From Ryuthela nishihirai (lineage: Eukaryota > Arthropoda > Arachnida > Araneae > Heptathelidae), in NCBI GenBank assembly GCA_038380435.1, contig JAWZYU010000121.1, positions 186,001-250,000 of the forward strand: a DNA stretch of 64,000 nt, written 5' to 3'. The translations under genes and the position numbers were made by a program. Shown here one piece after another: positions 43,428 to 55,441 of this stretch (positions are counted from its first letter, which is position 1; the number at the start of each line of letters is the position of its first letter). The notes below the pieces were generated by a model that searched no databases, was not told where the DNA came from, and was given only the letters and a program-made list of their open reading frames with translations.

Positions 43428-46030
43428 TGTGAAATATGTAATAAGAAATTTCAGTTGAAATAGAAACTTAGGCACCATTTCCTTAAACACACAAAAGAAA
43501 TGCCACATGTATGTGAAATATGTAACAAGAAATTTGCACATTGAATTGTGGAAAGGCCAAATGTATGTGATGTATGTAATAAAAATTTGTCTCTGTATCT
43601 CACCTTAGGAATCATATTCTGTCGCACAACACATAAATGTGAAATATGTAACAAGAAATTTGCATGCAAATCTACATTTCAGAACTATTATCTGACACAG
43701 AGAAAAAGCTGCATGCATATGAAATATGCAACAGGAAATCTTCATTCAAGTCTGCAGTTAAGAATCATTTTCTAACAGACAGTTGAAAAACTGAATATAT
43801 GTGAAATATGTAATAAAAATTTATCAATATTCCTTTCTTTAGAATTTAACCTTAGAATTAATTTTTTTCCACATATGTGAAAAATTGGATATATATGAAA
43901 TATTTAATATGAAATTAGCACTAATATCTATACCTAGCAATCATTTTCTGACAAACACTGAGGAAAATGAATAAATACGTCTATCTTAGGGAATCATTGT
44001 CTCATACAGACAGGGGAAGGACCGTATGTGTGTATAACATGTAATGAGAAAAATTTGCAGTGGAATATACAATTAAAAATCATATTCTGACATATAAAAG
44101 GGAAAAACCACATATATGTGAAATATGCAAAAGGAAATTTTGAAATGAACCATCAGAAGAGTTTTCACATAAAGGAAAAACCACTCTCAAACAAATAAGT
44201 GCAATCAAAGCTGAGCAAAAATCCATTTTCTGATATGAAAGATTAGTGGTATATCTATGACCTTCACATAAAATTTCAAAATGAAATTTTGGCTAAAATA
44301 TCTTTTATACAAAAAGTAGATTGGTACGTGTGAAATGTGCAGCAAAGCAAAAAACTGAAAGAGGAATCTTTAATATCACTTTCAACCAGGCTGAAAGGAA
44401 ATAGAACATGGCGATGAAATATACATATATAAAGAAATATTCGTACAAGCCTGTATTAGTATTCTTTTTTCTGTCAGCGATTGTGACATGACACATGAGA
44501 GATGACACACGAGTGTGAAATATGTTAGATGAAATATGCACAAAAGTCATAACTAAAGTGTTATTCGTTATGCATGAAACTAAATCCACATATCTGTAGA
44601 ATATCCATGTAAATATTTGCAGAAATATAATTGTTCAAAGTTATCTTTTGAGGAACATAAAGGTAAAACTATTCCAGTTGTGAAATGTGTAGCAAATGTT
44701 TGTAGCGAAACAAAGTAATTTGTTGAAATTTTATGTCATGGAAGACATATGAATTTCCTGGGAAATATTTAAGAAAAATTTTACACAGACTTCTTGATTC
44801 ATTTTTTGACAAACATGAAATAAAAGCTACATAGGTGTGAAATATTAAAGGAGTAATTTGCACTGAAAATTCAAGTAACGTTTTTAGTTTGGAGTAAACG
44901 TAGAGCTTAATATCTCTGAAATGTGTAGCAAAATATTTCTGGTATAAAATTAATTTTGTTATCCAATAACTAACACACACAAGGTAGATTTCTGTAAGCT
45001 ATTTATCATAGGATTTACCCAGAAAAATGGTTAAGAATTATTATATGAAACCATGCCTGTCTGAAATTTTTAAGAAAAACTTTCCAGACCAAACTTAATG
45101 TACTCTTTTCAGTTGAATGTGAAAAAATATCATGCATTTGAAAATAGAGACAAAAAACTTCAACACATATTTTTTCTCAGTTTACATTATGTAATACACT
45201 TGTAATGGAGCCCATATATCTACTAAGTATATTGCAAAAGCTTGGGCTGAAGTACTATATTTCTCGCCTAGAAAGTGATCTGATATATGTAAAATACACA
45301 GTATATATATACAGCTGTATCTCTCTTGCTACTTTCAGTCACATAGAAAAAGAAGCCAGATATTGGTGAAATACGTGAGAAGAAATTTTTACAGAAAGCT
45401 CTTTTAAGTATCCATTTTTCGATGCCTCAAAACAAAAGCCACAACTATGAGAAATATTAACAAAAAAATTTATCAAAAATCGGTCCTCCAAAATAATTTT
45501 CCAGCACACAGAAAAACTATTGTATTATAAAATATCTCACGAAATTTGAATGAAAATTTACCTTTGGTATGCATTTTTTTCTGCACAGAAAGAAATTACA
45601 TATTTGTGAAATATGGAAAGAAAGTTTTAAGACAGTACCTGGGTTTGAATATCTCTAAGGGAAAAACAAACGAAGCAGCCTCATATATAATCAAAGACCA
45701 CAGAATGTTAATTGCCATTTTTACTGCAGGAAAAGAGACGCCATGTTTCTGTGAACTAGGTAAATGATTTCCATTAAAATTTATTTTCAGAGGGACATTT
45801 TCTTACAAGAGATTAATGATAGGTATCTCTGAAATAGTTGACAAGGAATTTTCATCAGTGTTCACCATAACAAACAGTACCTTATAGAGAAGAAAGAGAA
45901 GCCAAATGAAAGTGAAATATTTGAAAAACTAAATTTGCATTCTTTCTTCAGTGAAACGTGTGCTTTAAACCAGATGTTGTATCAAGCACAGAAGACAAGC
46001 CATATGTTTGAAATATGTAACAAAAGATTA
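43428..46030 (+). pseudogene. decayed zinc fingers, 3' of the mariner
   Basis: CEICNKKF-type text resumes immediately after the transposon (TGTGAAATATGTAATAAG at 43428) and fades gradually. Fingers with lost stops, lost His or lost linkers occur at 43500-43780 (CEICNKKFACKSTFQN near 43638-43690). Isolated TGTGAAATATGTAA or TGAAATGTGTAGC motifs recur up to about 46020. No frame stays open long. Ages appear older toward the right. Confidence 0.65.
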
Positions 46031-46910
46031 TCAAAACAGAGCAGACTTATTTCTTAATGTCTGATACAGATGAAACAGAAGCATCCTTTGTGGGAAATAA
46101 ATGACTCCATGAAATATGTAAATTGTAGTTGATTGCATATTGAAATTTACCTGTCAGTGATGAGAAAAATCGACTTTTCTGATTGAGATTTCCGACGTCG
46201 GCTTTCAGTTGAGGAACAATGCCAAAAAATTTTGTTAATTTTAAAAACAATCATTTAAGAAAAATAAAATGATTGACTGACAATCTTATTTTTATAACTC
46301 AGCAGTACCATATAAATATATTACAAAACGTGTTTTCAGTTTATAATTTTTATCAATTTCTTGAAAAGTATTTGGACACTTGCATGAACAACTTTGGGAA
46401 TAAGACTTCTACAGAAAAAGTGCACCAGAGAATAATTCAAAATTTAATTAATTTTAACGAGAAAAGGAACAAAAAAAACCCCAATGAACTCTTGATTTCA
46501 TAAAATGTTGAAAGAAATAATAATAGTGATGCATTGACAGGAAACACTGCAAATGAATGTTGTCCGTAATTTGAAAAGCACCAGTTTTCATTCATCGTTA
46601 GCGATATTTGAAGAAACTTTTATATTATTCTAGAATCATGTCGTTTTAGCTAACTGTTTTCTATGTTCACTTTTCTGGGAAATGTTTATGAATTACAATT
46701 CTGCTATATAGTGTTTAAGTTTTTAAATGTGTAACTATCAATTGTCAACTGCCCATGTTACCTCATATAAATGGAAAATAAAAATTGAAGATTTGTCAGT
46801 TTTCTTATAATTTTTTTTATCTATAACTGTAACGAAAAATAAAGTACTGAACAAAATCTAAGTTCATTTTCATCATTATTAGTATTTAAAGAGTTTCCTT
46901 AAAAAATATA
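46031..46910. other. AT-rich DNA, no gene recognised
   Basis: AT-rich with short frames only. AATAAA occurs near 46840, but there is no gene to which a poly(A) signal could be assigned with confidence. Confidence 0.4.
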
Positions 46911-47140
46911 GATTCTCAAACAGCTTCTTGCCACAGAGGTCTGACAGGACCATGTCAGTTTACATAGTGGTGTCACAATAATGTGACCACCCCCCATTCC
47001 GATTATTAGGTAGGTGGTCATATTATTCTGATGCGACTGTATGTATTCCATAAGTCTGAGGGTGGCAGGACCTCACCAGAAAAACAAGACAAACATTCAG
47101 GGCTTCAACCCATGTCCCTTAGATCAGTAGCCAAACTCTC
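46911..47140 (-). mobile_element. SINE family A, interrupted by a 73-bp MITE
   Basis: Reverse-strand copy with 3' end CAAACAGCTTCTTGCCACAG, body, and head up to CTTAGATCAGTAGCCAA. The body is split by the MITE at 46967-47039. Confidence 0.8.
46967..47039. mobile_element. 73-bp palindromic MITE with TA duplication
   Basis: The left end GTGGTGTCACAATAATGTGA and the right end TCATATTATTCTGATGCGAC are complementary over about 27 bp, counting CCACC/GGTGG on the inner side. TA occurs at 46965-46966 and 47040-47041. Such ends (CAATAATNTGACCACC) are typical of Tc1/mariner-derived MITEs. It is nested in the SINE-A. Confidence 0.8.
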
Positions 47141-47407
47141 TTAATAATTTACAATAGCTCCAGTGTTAATTGCAATATTTTACCACAAATAAATTGAATC
47201 TTAATAAGCCTATTTTAATCATTATCAAAGATTTATTATACTATTTGAGAAAATTAGTATACGTTTTAGAACCCCGAGTAAAGAACTGATTATTAACGAT
47301 TTTTGCTAAATTTTTCTACAGCACACTGCTATTGTTATAATGTAGTATATCCTTAGATTTTAAAACACGAGAATGAATAAGTAATACCTGTATTTCTGCC
47401 ACCTAGC

Positions 47408-47604
47408 CATCCCATGGCCGAGTGGTTAACGTTCTTGGCTACTGATCTAAGGGACCTGGGTTCGAGCCCTGGGTAAGGCATGGATGTATGTGTTGTTTTT
47501 CTGCTGAGGTCCTGCCACTGGCTCAGATCTACTTTGGCATATATATTGACAGGTTGCTCTCAGACCTCTGTGGCAAGCAGCTGCTTGAGGGGGTATTTAT
47601 TTTT
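47408..47604 (+). mobile_element. SINE family A, full length
   Basis: Head CATGGCCGAGTGGTTAACG and B-box GGGTTCGAGCCC, body, and 3' end AAGCAGCTGCTTGAGGGGGT with a TATTTATTTTTT tail. I cannot define a clear target duplication. Confidence 0.85.
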
Positions 47605-47606
47605 TC

Positions 47607-47995
47607 ATAAAGACATTGTTCCTGATGATTTTACTAGAACAATTATTTTTTTTTTAATGATTGACGAATTTTGTGATAGCTATAGGGGTATCTGCCGGAT
47701 TTTTGTGCAAGTAAAGTTCTCTGCATGATTGTGCTTAATAGAAATAATCTGATTGACGAACAACTGCGTGATCAGCAGTTTGGTTTCAAAAGCGGTAGAG
47801 GATATGTAGATATGATTTTATCACTTAGATTCTTGAGAAATATTTAGTTTCTGAAACCTGTAGTTACTAGCGTTTCAGATTTGAAAAATGCTTCTGAGTC
47901 TGGTGATCGTTGTGATTAATGGTGAGGACGTATTCCATAACAGACAAGTGATTAGCATAGTGAAAGTTCTCTGCGAAATCATTCAGTGATGTTTG
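47607..47995 (+). mobile_element. RTE-clade LINE fragment (RT fingers and palm)
   Basis: Plus-strand remnant: GACATTGTTCCTGATGATTT, AGCTATAGGGGTATC (NYRGI block), GTGCTTAATAGAAAT, then a QQFGFKSGRG-like block and LKNASESGDR (motif A region, Asp lost). All frames are broken. Confidence 0.7.
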
Positions 47996-48102
47996 AGATT
48001 TGCTGACACTTTAGGTACAAAATCCTTCGCATATCCCTAAATGGCTCCCTCCAAGATTAAGACACCGCCCGTCTGTGGTTCAAATACACAAGGAATTGTT
48101 CT

Positions 48103-48297
48103 GGCTGGTACTATGGTTAAGGCGCTTGCTTATGGATCAAAGTGACCTAGTTTGGCCCCCAGGTAAGACATGACTGTCTGTGTTGTCTTTCTTTTGAAAT
48201 TTTGCCTTCCTTGTAGAGCTTCTCTATGTCTTATTAAAAGGTTCCCATCAAACCTTTCTTTGCAAGCATCTGCTTGAAGAGAATTTCATTATTTCTT
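48103..48297 (+). mobile_element. SINE family A, divergent copy
   Basis: Head-like GGCTGGTACTATGGTTAAGG, then CTATGTCTTATTAAAAGG in the body and a 3' end TGCAAGCATCTGCTTGAAGA. The similarity is clear only in order and at the 3' end. It is an old copy or a sister subfamily. Confidence 0.55.
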
Positions 48298-48356
48298 TAA
48301 TAACAGATTTTCCAAGCCATACTGAGGAACTTTCTTTTTACCCCAATGAGCAGAAC

Positions 48357-48724
48357 GGGGGTGGCTCAGTCATTAGTGCACCAGACTCGTAATCTAATTC
48401 CCAGGTTCGAGTGGCAGCTGGGCCAACATTGAAATTTATCTCTACCTACTGCCAACAGTCAGTAGGGGACACCAATGAGTTTGGAAATGTAGACGTCCGT
48501 TGAATGGGACGTTAAGCCTTGGCACTGTGTGCGGGAAAGCCATATCCTCTGCACGTTAAAGGACACATTGGACAGTCTTAGCAGGAGGTTACCCTCTGTC
48601 TCTTAAGAGCTTTTACTGTGGACCGTCTCCCCAAACATCTGAGCCTTCAGGTTTCTTGTGACCTGGTCATTTAGCCCAGGTTTTGCAAAAAAAAGGGCTG
48701 CTTTCTGGTAAAACAACCCAATAC
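48357..48724 (+). mobile_element. SINE family B, diverged full-length copy
   Basis: Head GGTGGCTCAGTCATTAGTG, AGACTCGTAATCT and B-box CAGGTTCGAGTGG, central block AATGGGACGTTAAGCC and GCACGTTAAAGGACAC, and 3' end GGTAAAACAACCCAATACC. No clean target duplication. Confidence 0.8.
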
Positions 48725-49140
48725 CATTCAGGACTTGCTGTATGCTGTCAATCATCTCTTCAAGTATTCCAAAATTCAGAAAATAATATTCTATTTCAGA
48801 TTTGTCATATCGCACTACTTTTCTGCAGGTAGTTTTTAATATGGATAATTCAATAGATTAGCTGCTTTCTTACTTGATGGGGGTTCGAGACTGTCAGTAT
48901 GGTAGCTTTTACCCTAATAGTCAAGGACGTACGCAGATGAGTCCAGTTGTCATTTATTTTTCATTTTAAACCCCAATGTCATATGTTCAGCATCTAGCGA
49001 TTGTCTTAAAATCTGCAAGGCTCTTTTATTGCAGCTCTTCAAAAGCTTTGGTCTCATGACCAGCAACATGCCATGGGCCATCTGATCAGCTTTGTTTATA
49101 TGAGTAAATCTCAACTTCCATCCTCATTTCATATATATAA
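48725..49140. other. unassigned DNA
   Basis: No gene or repeat recognised between the two SINE-B copies. Confidence 0.4.
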
Positions 49141-49384
49141 GTCCGAGCTGGGTCAGTGTTGAAATTTATCTCTGCAAAACTCCCGGCCCTGCTCAAGGTC
49201 AGTAGGGGACATCGATGGTCATTGAGTAGCGGCGGTACGTTAGATGGGACCTTATGCCGTGGCCCTGTGTGTGCGAGAGAGCCATACCCTGTGCATGTTA
49301 AAGAACATGCTGGATGGTCTTGACTGCAACCTGCCATCTCTCTTCTAACAGATTTGCCTATCACAGGTAAAACAACCTAACCCA
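49141..49384 (+). mobile_element. SINE family B, 5'-truncated
   Basis: It starts at GTCCGAGCTGGGTCAG, just after the B-box, and keeps GGTCAGTAGGGGACAT, TAGATGGGACCTTATGCCG and GTGCATGTTAAAGAACATG. It jumps to the 3' end CAGGTAAAACAACCTAACC, so part of the right body is deleted. Confidence 0.7.
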
Positions 49385-49518
49385 TATAACTAGCAGTTCT
49401 GGATGTATTACTACTTACCATTAATAATATTTTTATTATATCTACAGCATTTACAAAGTTTGGAAAAACCATTTTACTGTAAGCTGATATGCATATAGAC
49501 AAGAATCCTCAGTTGCAG

Positions 49519-49672
49519 AGCATCTCAGTTTATATGCCATAGTACAAAGTCTGTGAGGATGCAGGGACTTCAGCAGAAAAATGATACTAAGGTCCATGCC
49601 TTATTCAGGGCTTGAACCCAAGTTCCTTAGATCAGTAGCCAAGTGCGCTAACCATTTGGTCATGGGATGGCT
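49519..49672 (-). mobile_element. SINE family A, 3'-truncated, at the edge of family R
   Basis: Reverse-strand body and head (TTATATGCCATAGTAC, B-box GGGCTTGAACCCA, A-box GCGCTAACCATTTGGTCAT). It merges into family R copy 2. The GGTCATGGGATGG junction is shared with family R copy 1 at 6541, so the SINE remnant was already there when the repeat was copied. Confidence 0.7.
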
Positions 49673-51388
49673 GATTATTATTCGCCTACTGATTTCAAGA
49701 TTATATTAGCCTCTAATGCAAGAACTGAAAATTGATTTTTGGTCAATCAATTTCGAATATTTTTTTGGTTTTTTTGTTAGGGAAATTTCTTTCCTTAAAA
49801 AAAAAAACCGGTGGTCCGGTGTATTGTAATGTGAATTCATATTTATAATAATGTTATTAACTTTGAGCCATTTTTGAGAGCTTATTTGTTTCATCAAAGT
49901 TCCAGAGCATTCGGTATATACCTTGAATCATTTTCAGAAATTTGTTTAAAAAAATTGTCAAGTTTTGTTGCAGTGGAATGGATTAGAATCTGTGCCATAG
50001 GATGTCTCCGGAAGCATAGATTAAGTTGTTCTCTAAATCTGTTTCTGGCGGGAACGAAAATTTTCGTTATTACTCGAGCCTTGATGGAAAAGAAATCTAT
50101 GCAGAGTCTGCTTCCGAAGACATCCTATGGCACAGATTCTAACCCATACCACTGCAGCAAAACCTGACAATTTTTTTTTAACAAATTTCTGAAAATGATT
50201 CTAGGTATATTCCCAATGCTCCGGAACTTTAGTGAAACGAGTAAGCGTTCAAAAAAGATTCAAAGTTAATAACATTATTATAAATATGAATTACATTACA
50301 ATACACCGGAACTTTAGAATTTAACGATATTCTTGCGTGTTTTATGGGATACAAATTTTCAAAATTTATATACTTTCCAAAGTAAATGAAGAAACCAAGA
50401 GTACATAAAAATATCGAGAAGTAAACAATCCCCTCGTTAAAATGAAGGAAAAAATAAAAAACCTTCTTCTAAACGAACACCTTTCGTTTGGTATATTCCA
50501 CTTCGAAATAATGTAGCAGATTAAGAAAGCAGTATGTTACGCCGATACATTTTCCGAAATGACTCATTGGAACGAAGTTACTGCGTTCACTGAACGGAGC
50601 CAGGAACGTATTAAATAGTATAGGAAATCCAGTATTTGAAATTTCCAAACAAGTTATGTTTTGTTTGATACGAACGTATATTAGGATGGATTAATTTGAT
50701 TGGGTATTATGGAATTAGAGTGCATGTGACCCTGTAACGATCTTTCAACTAGATGATATGATGACATAGAAGGTAAGTTTTGATAAACTTTCATTTGAAA
50801 TACGAAATGTTTGAAAAGTGGATGTATTACTTGTGCTGCCATCTAATGACAACTTAATGAACTAGATTTGACAACTAACTACGAAATCGGTTTCGTCTTG
50901 AAATTTCTGCCCAAAATACTAGAACTGAATGAAACCCATTCAACTACGTATTTGGTCATTTAATGAGCAAGGATTAGGGAAACGCGCGATAAGATTAAAA
51001 ATAAAATTCTCAAAAAGCCACCATAAATATAAATATAAGCAGGTAAAGAATTATTGCTTAAAAATATAAACATTATTGGGTAATAAAACTACTAGAAAAT
51101 TAATTCGCAGAAATAGATAATTCCAGGAAAATAATGATTTAAAAGTTAAAGTTCAATGTTTCTTATCAATTATGATTACCAAACTTGATAAAACGGGCTA
51201 AATCATGGCAGGAAACTTAGATTCTTTTTTTCTCAATTGTAAGCAATACTCTGATTTATAGACCCATTTTTTTCTTTTTCAAAGAGATCGACATTTATTC
51301 AAAAACATTTTATGGCAATATTTTCCATTACTATTCTCTGTTTCTCAATAGTTTACCTTAAACTTAAACTGTTAATTTTATTCTATGT
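49655..51388. repeat. family R repeat, long copy 2
   Basis: Collinear with 6541-8140 over almost the whole length. Differences are a 34-bp array reduced to one unit near 50594, many point changes and small indels, and an additional inverted segment at about 49800-50095 that forms the hairpin described separately. It ends against RTE copy 12 near 51388-51405. Confidence 0.7.
49816..50309. repeat. large hairpin, two 201-bp arms
   Basis: 49816-50016 and 50109-50309 are reverse complements with few mismatches. The ends are CCGGTGTATTGTAATG and CATTACAATACACCGG, and the inner pair is GTGCCATAGGATGTCTCC with GAAGACATCCTATGGCAC. The 92-bp centre contains CTCGAGCC. Family R copy 1 has only the right arm at this place. 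Confidence 0.85.
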
Positions 51389-51404
51389 CATGTATAAAAA
51401 AAAT

Positions 51405-53868
51405 GGATTTCCATGTCAACCAGATTTTTAATTCTATTAAGCTCAATCATGCAAAGAACTTTCCCGGGAACAGAGAGTAGGCTGATACCCCTATAGTTAT
51501 CACAAGAACTGCGATCACCTTTTTTTTGAAAAATATTGATAATAATAGCTCTGGTAAAATCCTTAGGAAACATGCCTTTATCATAAAAGATATTCAAAAT
51601 TACAGTCACCCAAGTGGTAGCTGAAACATTCCCAGCTCTAAGATTTTCTGTAGTAATTTCATCAACCCCTGGGGATTTATGAAGCTTAAGTTTAGAAATA
51701 ACCAAAATAACATTGTGTTATAGGGCCAACATTAAAGCCACCAATACATCTATCATCATTGCAAACAATGGGAGTAGAACTAATCACATTGTTTAGAACA
51801 TCACTAAAATGCCTAGCCCACCTAGCCATGACAGAATCCTTACCTCCTTTATCCTTCAATTACTGTACACCTGTCCGTTTTCTATCGCACAAAATATTAA
51901 CTATCTGTTACAGCTCTCTGCTGTTGTGCTGTCTAACTGCTTCGTCAGCTTTATCAGCGAAACCACAAACCAAAGATTCTTATCAGTAGCTAACAGGTCC
52001 TTTACCATTTATTAAGCTCTCTGTAATCCTTTCTATTAGGACTAGTAGGGTGCTGATTAAGGACATTGATGCAGTTCTTTTTTTCTGACACAAGCTGAAG
52101 TGTTTTATCACTCAAATAATTCTGCCTCGGCTCCTTTTTTCCTAATAGAGTACGTTCTGAAAAAGCCTGTTGAAAATGGTCCCAGTCTCCCTCACCTTCA
52201 GTGGTAAGCAAACCGTGACTGTCATAATGATTAAGTAACCTTTCACCGTAAGCTTTAGCTATAACTTGGTCTTTCTGAGCTTCAGTATTAAAGATCAGTT
52301 TTTTAACCTTTGCACAGCACTTTTTAAGAAAAGCTTTAGAGTGTAATACAGAATATACAATCAGTTTTTAGCCTGAAAACCTCAAAAAGGATAATAATCA
52401 AATTACATATAATACAATACAAAAGCAGTAAATACACTTCAATCGGTTTTTTAACCTGAAAAACCTCAGAAAAGGAAGTTGTAAGACACATTTAACAAGG
52501 TAATGGTCATATCCAATTCCAGCTCTCCTATGTGACCTGGTATTCCTGACAGATCTAGCCCATTTGCTGTTAATTAATATATAATCTATCATATATGCAG
52601 CCCCTCAGGTGAAGCCCATATGTACTTATGTATGTCACACTGTTTGTAATAGGTGTTAGTTATTCTCAAACCATTAGGTTGACTTACCTGTGGGAGACAT
52701 TGCCCATTGCCATTGCAGCTCCCAATACCAAAAAGGGCCTATCACCCTTCCCCAAAAGTCAGAGTCAGTGCCAACTTTCACATTGAAGCCACCTAGAACA
52801 AGGGTAACATCTTTCTTGACAGAATTCAAATATCCTGAAGTCATAAAACCTATCTTTCTCAACCTCATCAGCATCCTCTGTGGAGCCTTAACAGCAGATA
52901 ACATTCAAGTCATTAATGCTTGTATGCAATTTTGTTCCAAGAAACCTTTCATTAATACATTCCTATCCCAGAAGAGCATCACTAGCGTGTGTGCTGAGAA
53001 GCAGACCTCTGCCTTGGTGATATTTATTATCGTTCCTCCCTGAAAAGAGGAATTTGAGAATATTTTTATGAATCTGACCATCTGTCCATCTAGTCTCTTA
53101 TAAGCTGAGAATATTTAAATTATAGAGGTAGAATTCCTGTGTGAGAACATCAAGAGAACAAGCTGTGTGCAGAGTCCTCACATTCCAACTACATATGGAG
53201 AGAAATGGTTCATGGGATGTTTAAAGAAACTATATTTATTGAGACTGGGAATGCCAACAATATCAAACAGCTCCCTAATCGCAGGCCTGGAGCAAAGACC
53301 TGCTCCTCTACCACAAAAGGCTGAAGCCATCTACATTTGAAAATTTCCTCCAATGTAGAATTTGACGATGCCAATAGAAGCATGAGTTGAGGTGCCTGCA
53401 ATGACCTATGCTCAGGATTATCACCCAGCTGACAAAAGTATCCTGTGAATATGCACTTGGGGCTGTCAACCCACAAACAGAAAACACATCAGAAGATTCT
53501 CCCTCCACAGAAACTCACCAGTGCAGCAAAATCAGGATCCATAATCAAACTCGGAATCTTAATCCAGCCCATTAATATTTATAAGGTAAGCACAGGCCGC
53601 TGTGTGGTTGACCACTCCTCAGCAGGGTAGAAAAAAATGAAAAGTAGCCATAGTTGTCCAGATCAGTAGTCCTCACTAATCTGGCAGCCCTCCCCTTTCA
53701 CTCACTTCCACAAGAGAGTACCTCGTTTGAAAGGTGTTAATGGCCTGCAACACGAGAAGGTGGGGTGGGAAATTAAGTGCTAGGCCTGGCCAGTTGCATG
53801 ACTCATCACAGGGGATTGGTGCATAGCTCTCCTTCCAGTGGCTATCTAGCTACCATCAGAGAAAAGAC
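51405..53868 (-). mobile_element. RTE-clade LINE copy 12, 5' half
   Basis: The minus strand runs from the RT fingers back to the 5' end: 51388-51705 (KLKLHKSPGVDEITTENLRA, DRSSCDNYRGISLLSVPGKV), 52002-52211 (linker; TEGEGDWDHFQQAF), 52398-52592 (endonuclease end; MIDYILIN and YDHYLVKCVLQ) and 52674-52904 (VTLVLGGFNVKVGTDSDFWG, where GDF reads GGF). The 5' UTR lies at 53160-53868 and ends near GCTATCTAGCTACC. Unusually for a LINE, the 3' half is missing while the 5' end is kept, which suggests a later rearrangement at the family R boundary. A local duplication lies at 52360-52470. Confidence 0.85.
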
Positions 53869-54107
53869 CGGCCATTGCTCTGTTAATCAATGGCAATAAG
53901 ATTTTGTGCTCTGAATTCTTCATCTTTATTTTTGCTAATTTAGTAAGTAGAGTTTTTTAAATTTGTTCAATACTCACTCATTAGGAGTTGGACTGCCTAC
54001 TGATAAGATTTATCTATCAGTTACATATGTGGTTCAAGAAATTTCTGCTGATTTCAAATTTCTCGTTTTCCTTTGTGTGACAATCTTTTTGTGGCCGACA
54101 TAACTAC

Positions 54108-54297
54108 GAGTCTCTGCTACCCCTATCCTGACCTTTAAAGATTCTCTGCTACCCCTATCCTGACCTTGAAAGAGTCTCTGCTACCCCTATCCTGACCTTG
54201 AAAGAGTCTGCTACCCCTATCCTGACCTTGAAAGAGTCTCTGCTACCCCTATCCTGACCTTGAAAGAGTCTCTGCTACCCCTATCCTGATCTTGATG
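54108..54297. repeat. 32-bp tandem array, about six units
   Basis: The unit begins GAGTCTCTGCTACCCCTATC and continues CTGACCTTGAAA. Copies start near 54108, 54140, 54172, 54204 (shortened by two bases), 54234 and 54266. Near-perfect units indicate a young array. It lies about 130 bp upstream of the first frame of the Jockey/I-type LINE. Confidence 0.9.
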
Positions 54298-54429
54298 ATG
54301 TGAATTCCAACTGACCACCCAAGGACATCTGACACTCCTTAGCAATCATTAGCAACACTGGTTGTGTTGATTTTTTGCGTTTTTTTTTTAACATCTTTTA
54401 TAAGATGATTGGCAACGTTCTGATTTATT

Positions 54430-55392
54430 ATGAATGAACCATTGTCAAGGGACCCTCAACCTGCATTAAAAGTTCAACCCAAGCCAACTTGGAAGGAAAA
54501 TTCCGCAGCCACAAGCGACCAAAAGACGTCTGCCTCAACTGTCAAGCAGGTCTGTATGGCACAGAAGGGCGGAGGTAATATGATGGCAGCAAAAGCGACT
54601 CAGACAATATCGCTAGCTATCCTTTGAAATCAACTAGTCAATGTCTGTCAGTGCCTAATGTATCTCACAATCTATCCAATTCATCAATTCCCACCCAAAA
54701 TCACTCCAATTTTACTCTCGGTCAACCATCCACATCAGATCAAACAACAAATTGAAATTAAAGACCAGGATTGCGATGGCACCTGGACCACAGTAAATGT
54801 TAAAAAATGATCCAGAAAATTGTCACATTCCTCAGATAATGAAACTTATGCAACTTTTCTCCTGAGCTTGAGTATGTACCAGTACTCCTATACTCAAACC
54901 CTCCCAATACCCTTAAAAAAAGCAAATGTTAACAGCCTTGTGAAAGAAATTAATTCCTCTATTGAAAAACCAATTGACGCCAGATTCACCCACAGAGGAG
55001 AATATCTGCTTAGAGTTAAAAATCACACTCAGGCGACGAGACTTATTTCCATCACATACCTACAAAATATTCTTATCCTCAACAAATTCCCTATATCTTA
55101 CTCCAAACCATATGGTAGCATAAAAGGAGTAGATAAATATTGACCAGTGAAAGCATTCTATATACCTACAAGAATAGGATGTGCACAAAATTAAGCACAT
55201 CAACACTACCTATAATATCATTGATGATTCATTGGTCAGAAGAAATATTGACAAGGTCATCCTGTATTTCAACTCTCTCCCCCTCTCAAACTAACTTGAC
55301 CCTCACACTCATTATGTCACAGCCTACACTAACCCTCCCTCCCAATGCTTCAAATGTCAACACACAGGACACATTAACTCCGTCTGCAGAAG

Positions 55393-55441
<49 letters not shown>

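Noticed and set aside
54108..54297. CRISPR array
   Set aside because: The units are head-to-tail with no spacers, in an animal genome.
55398..55440. Independent microsatellite
   Set aside because: It is directly joined to the RTE 3' junction CCTCAAGCAGCCATGGGCT and is the element's tail.
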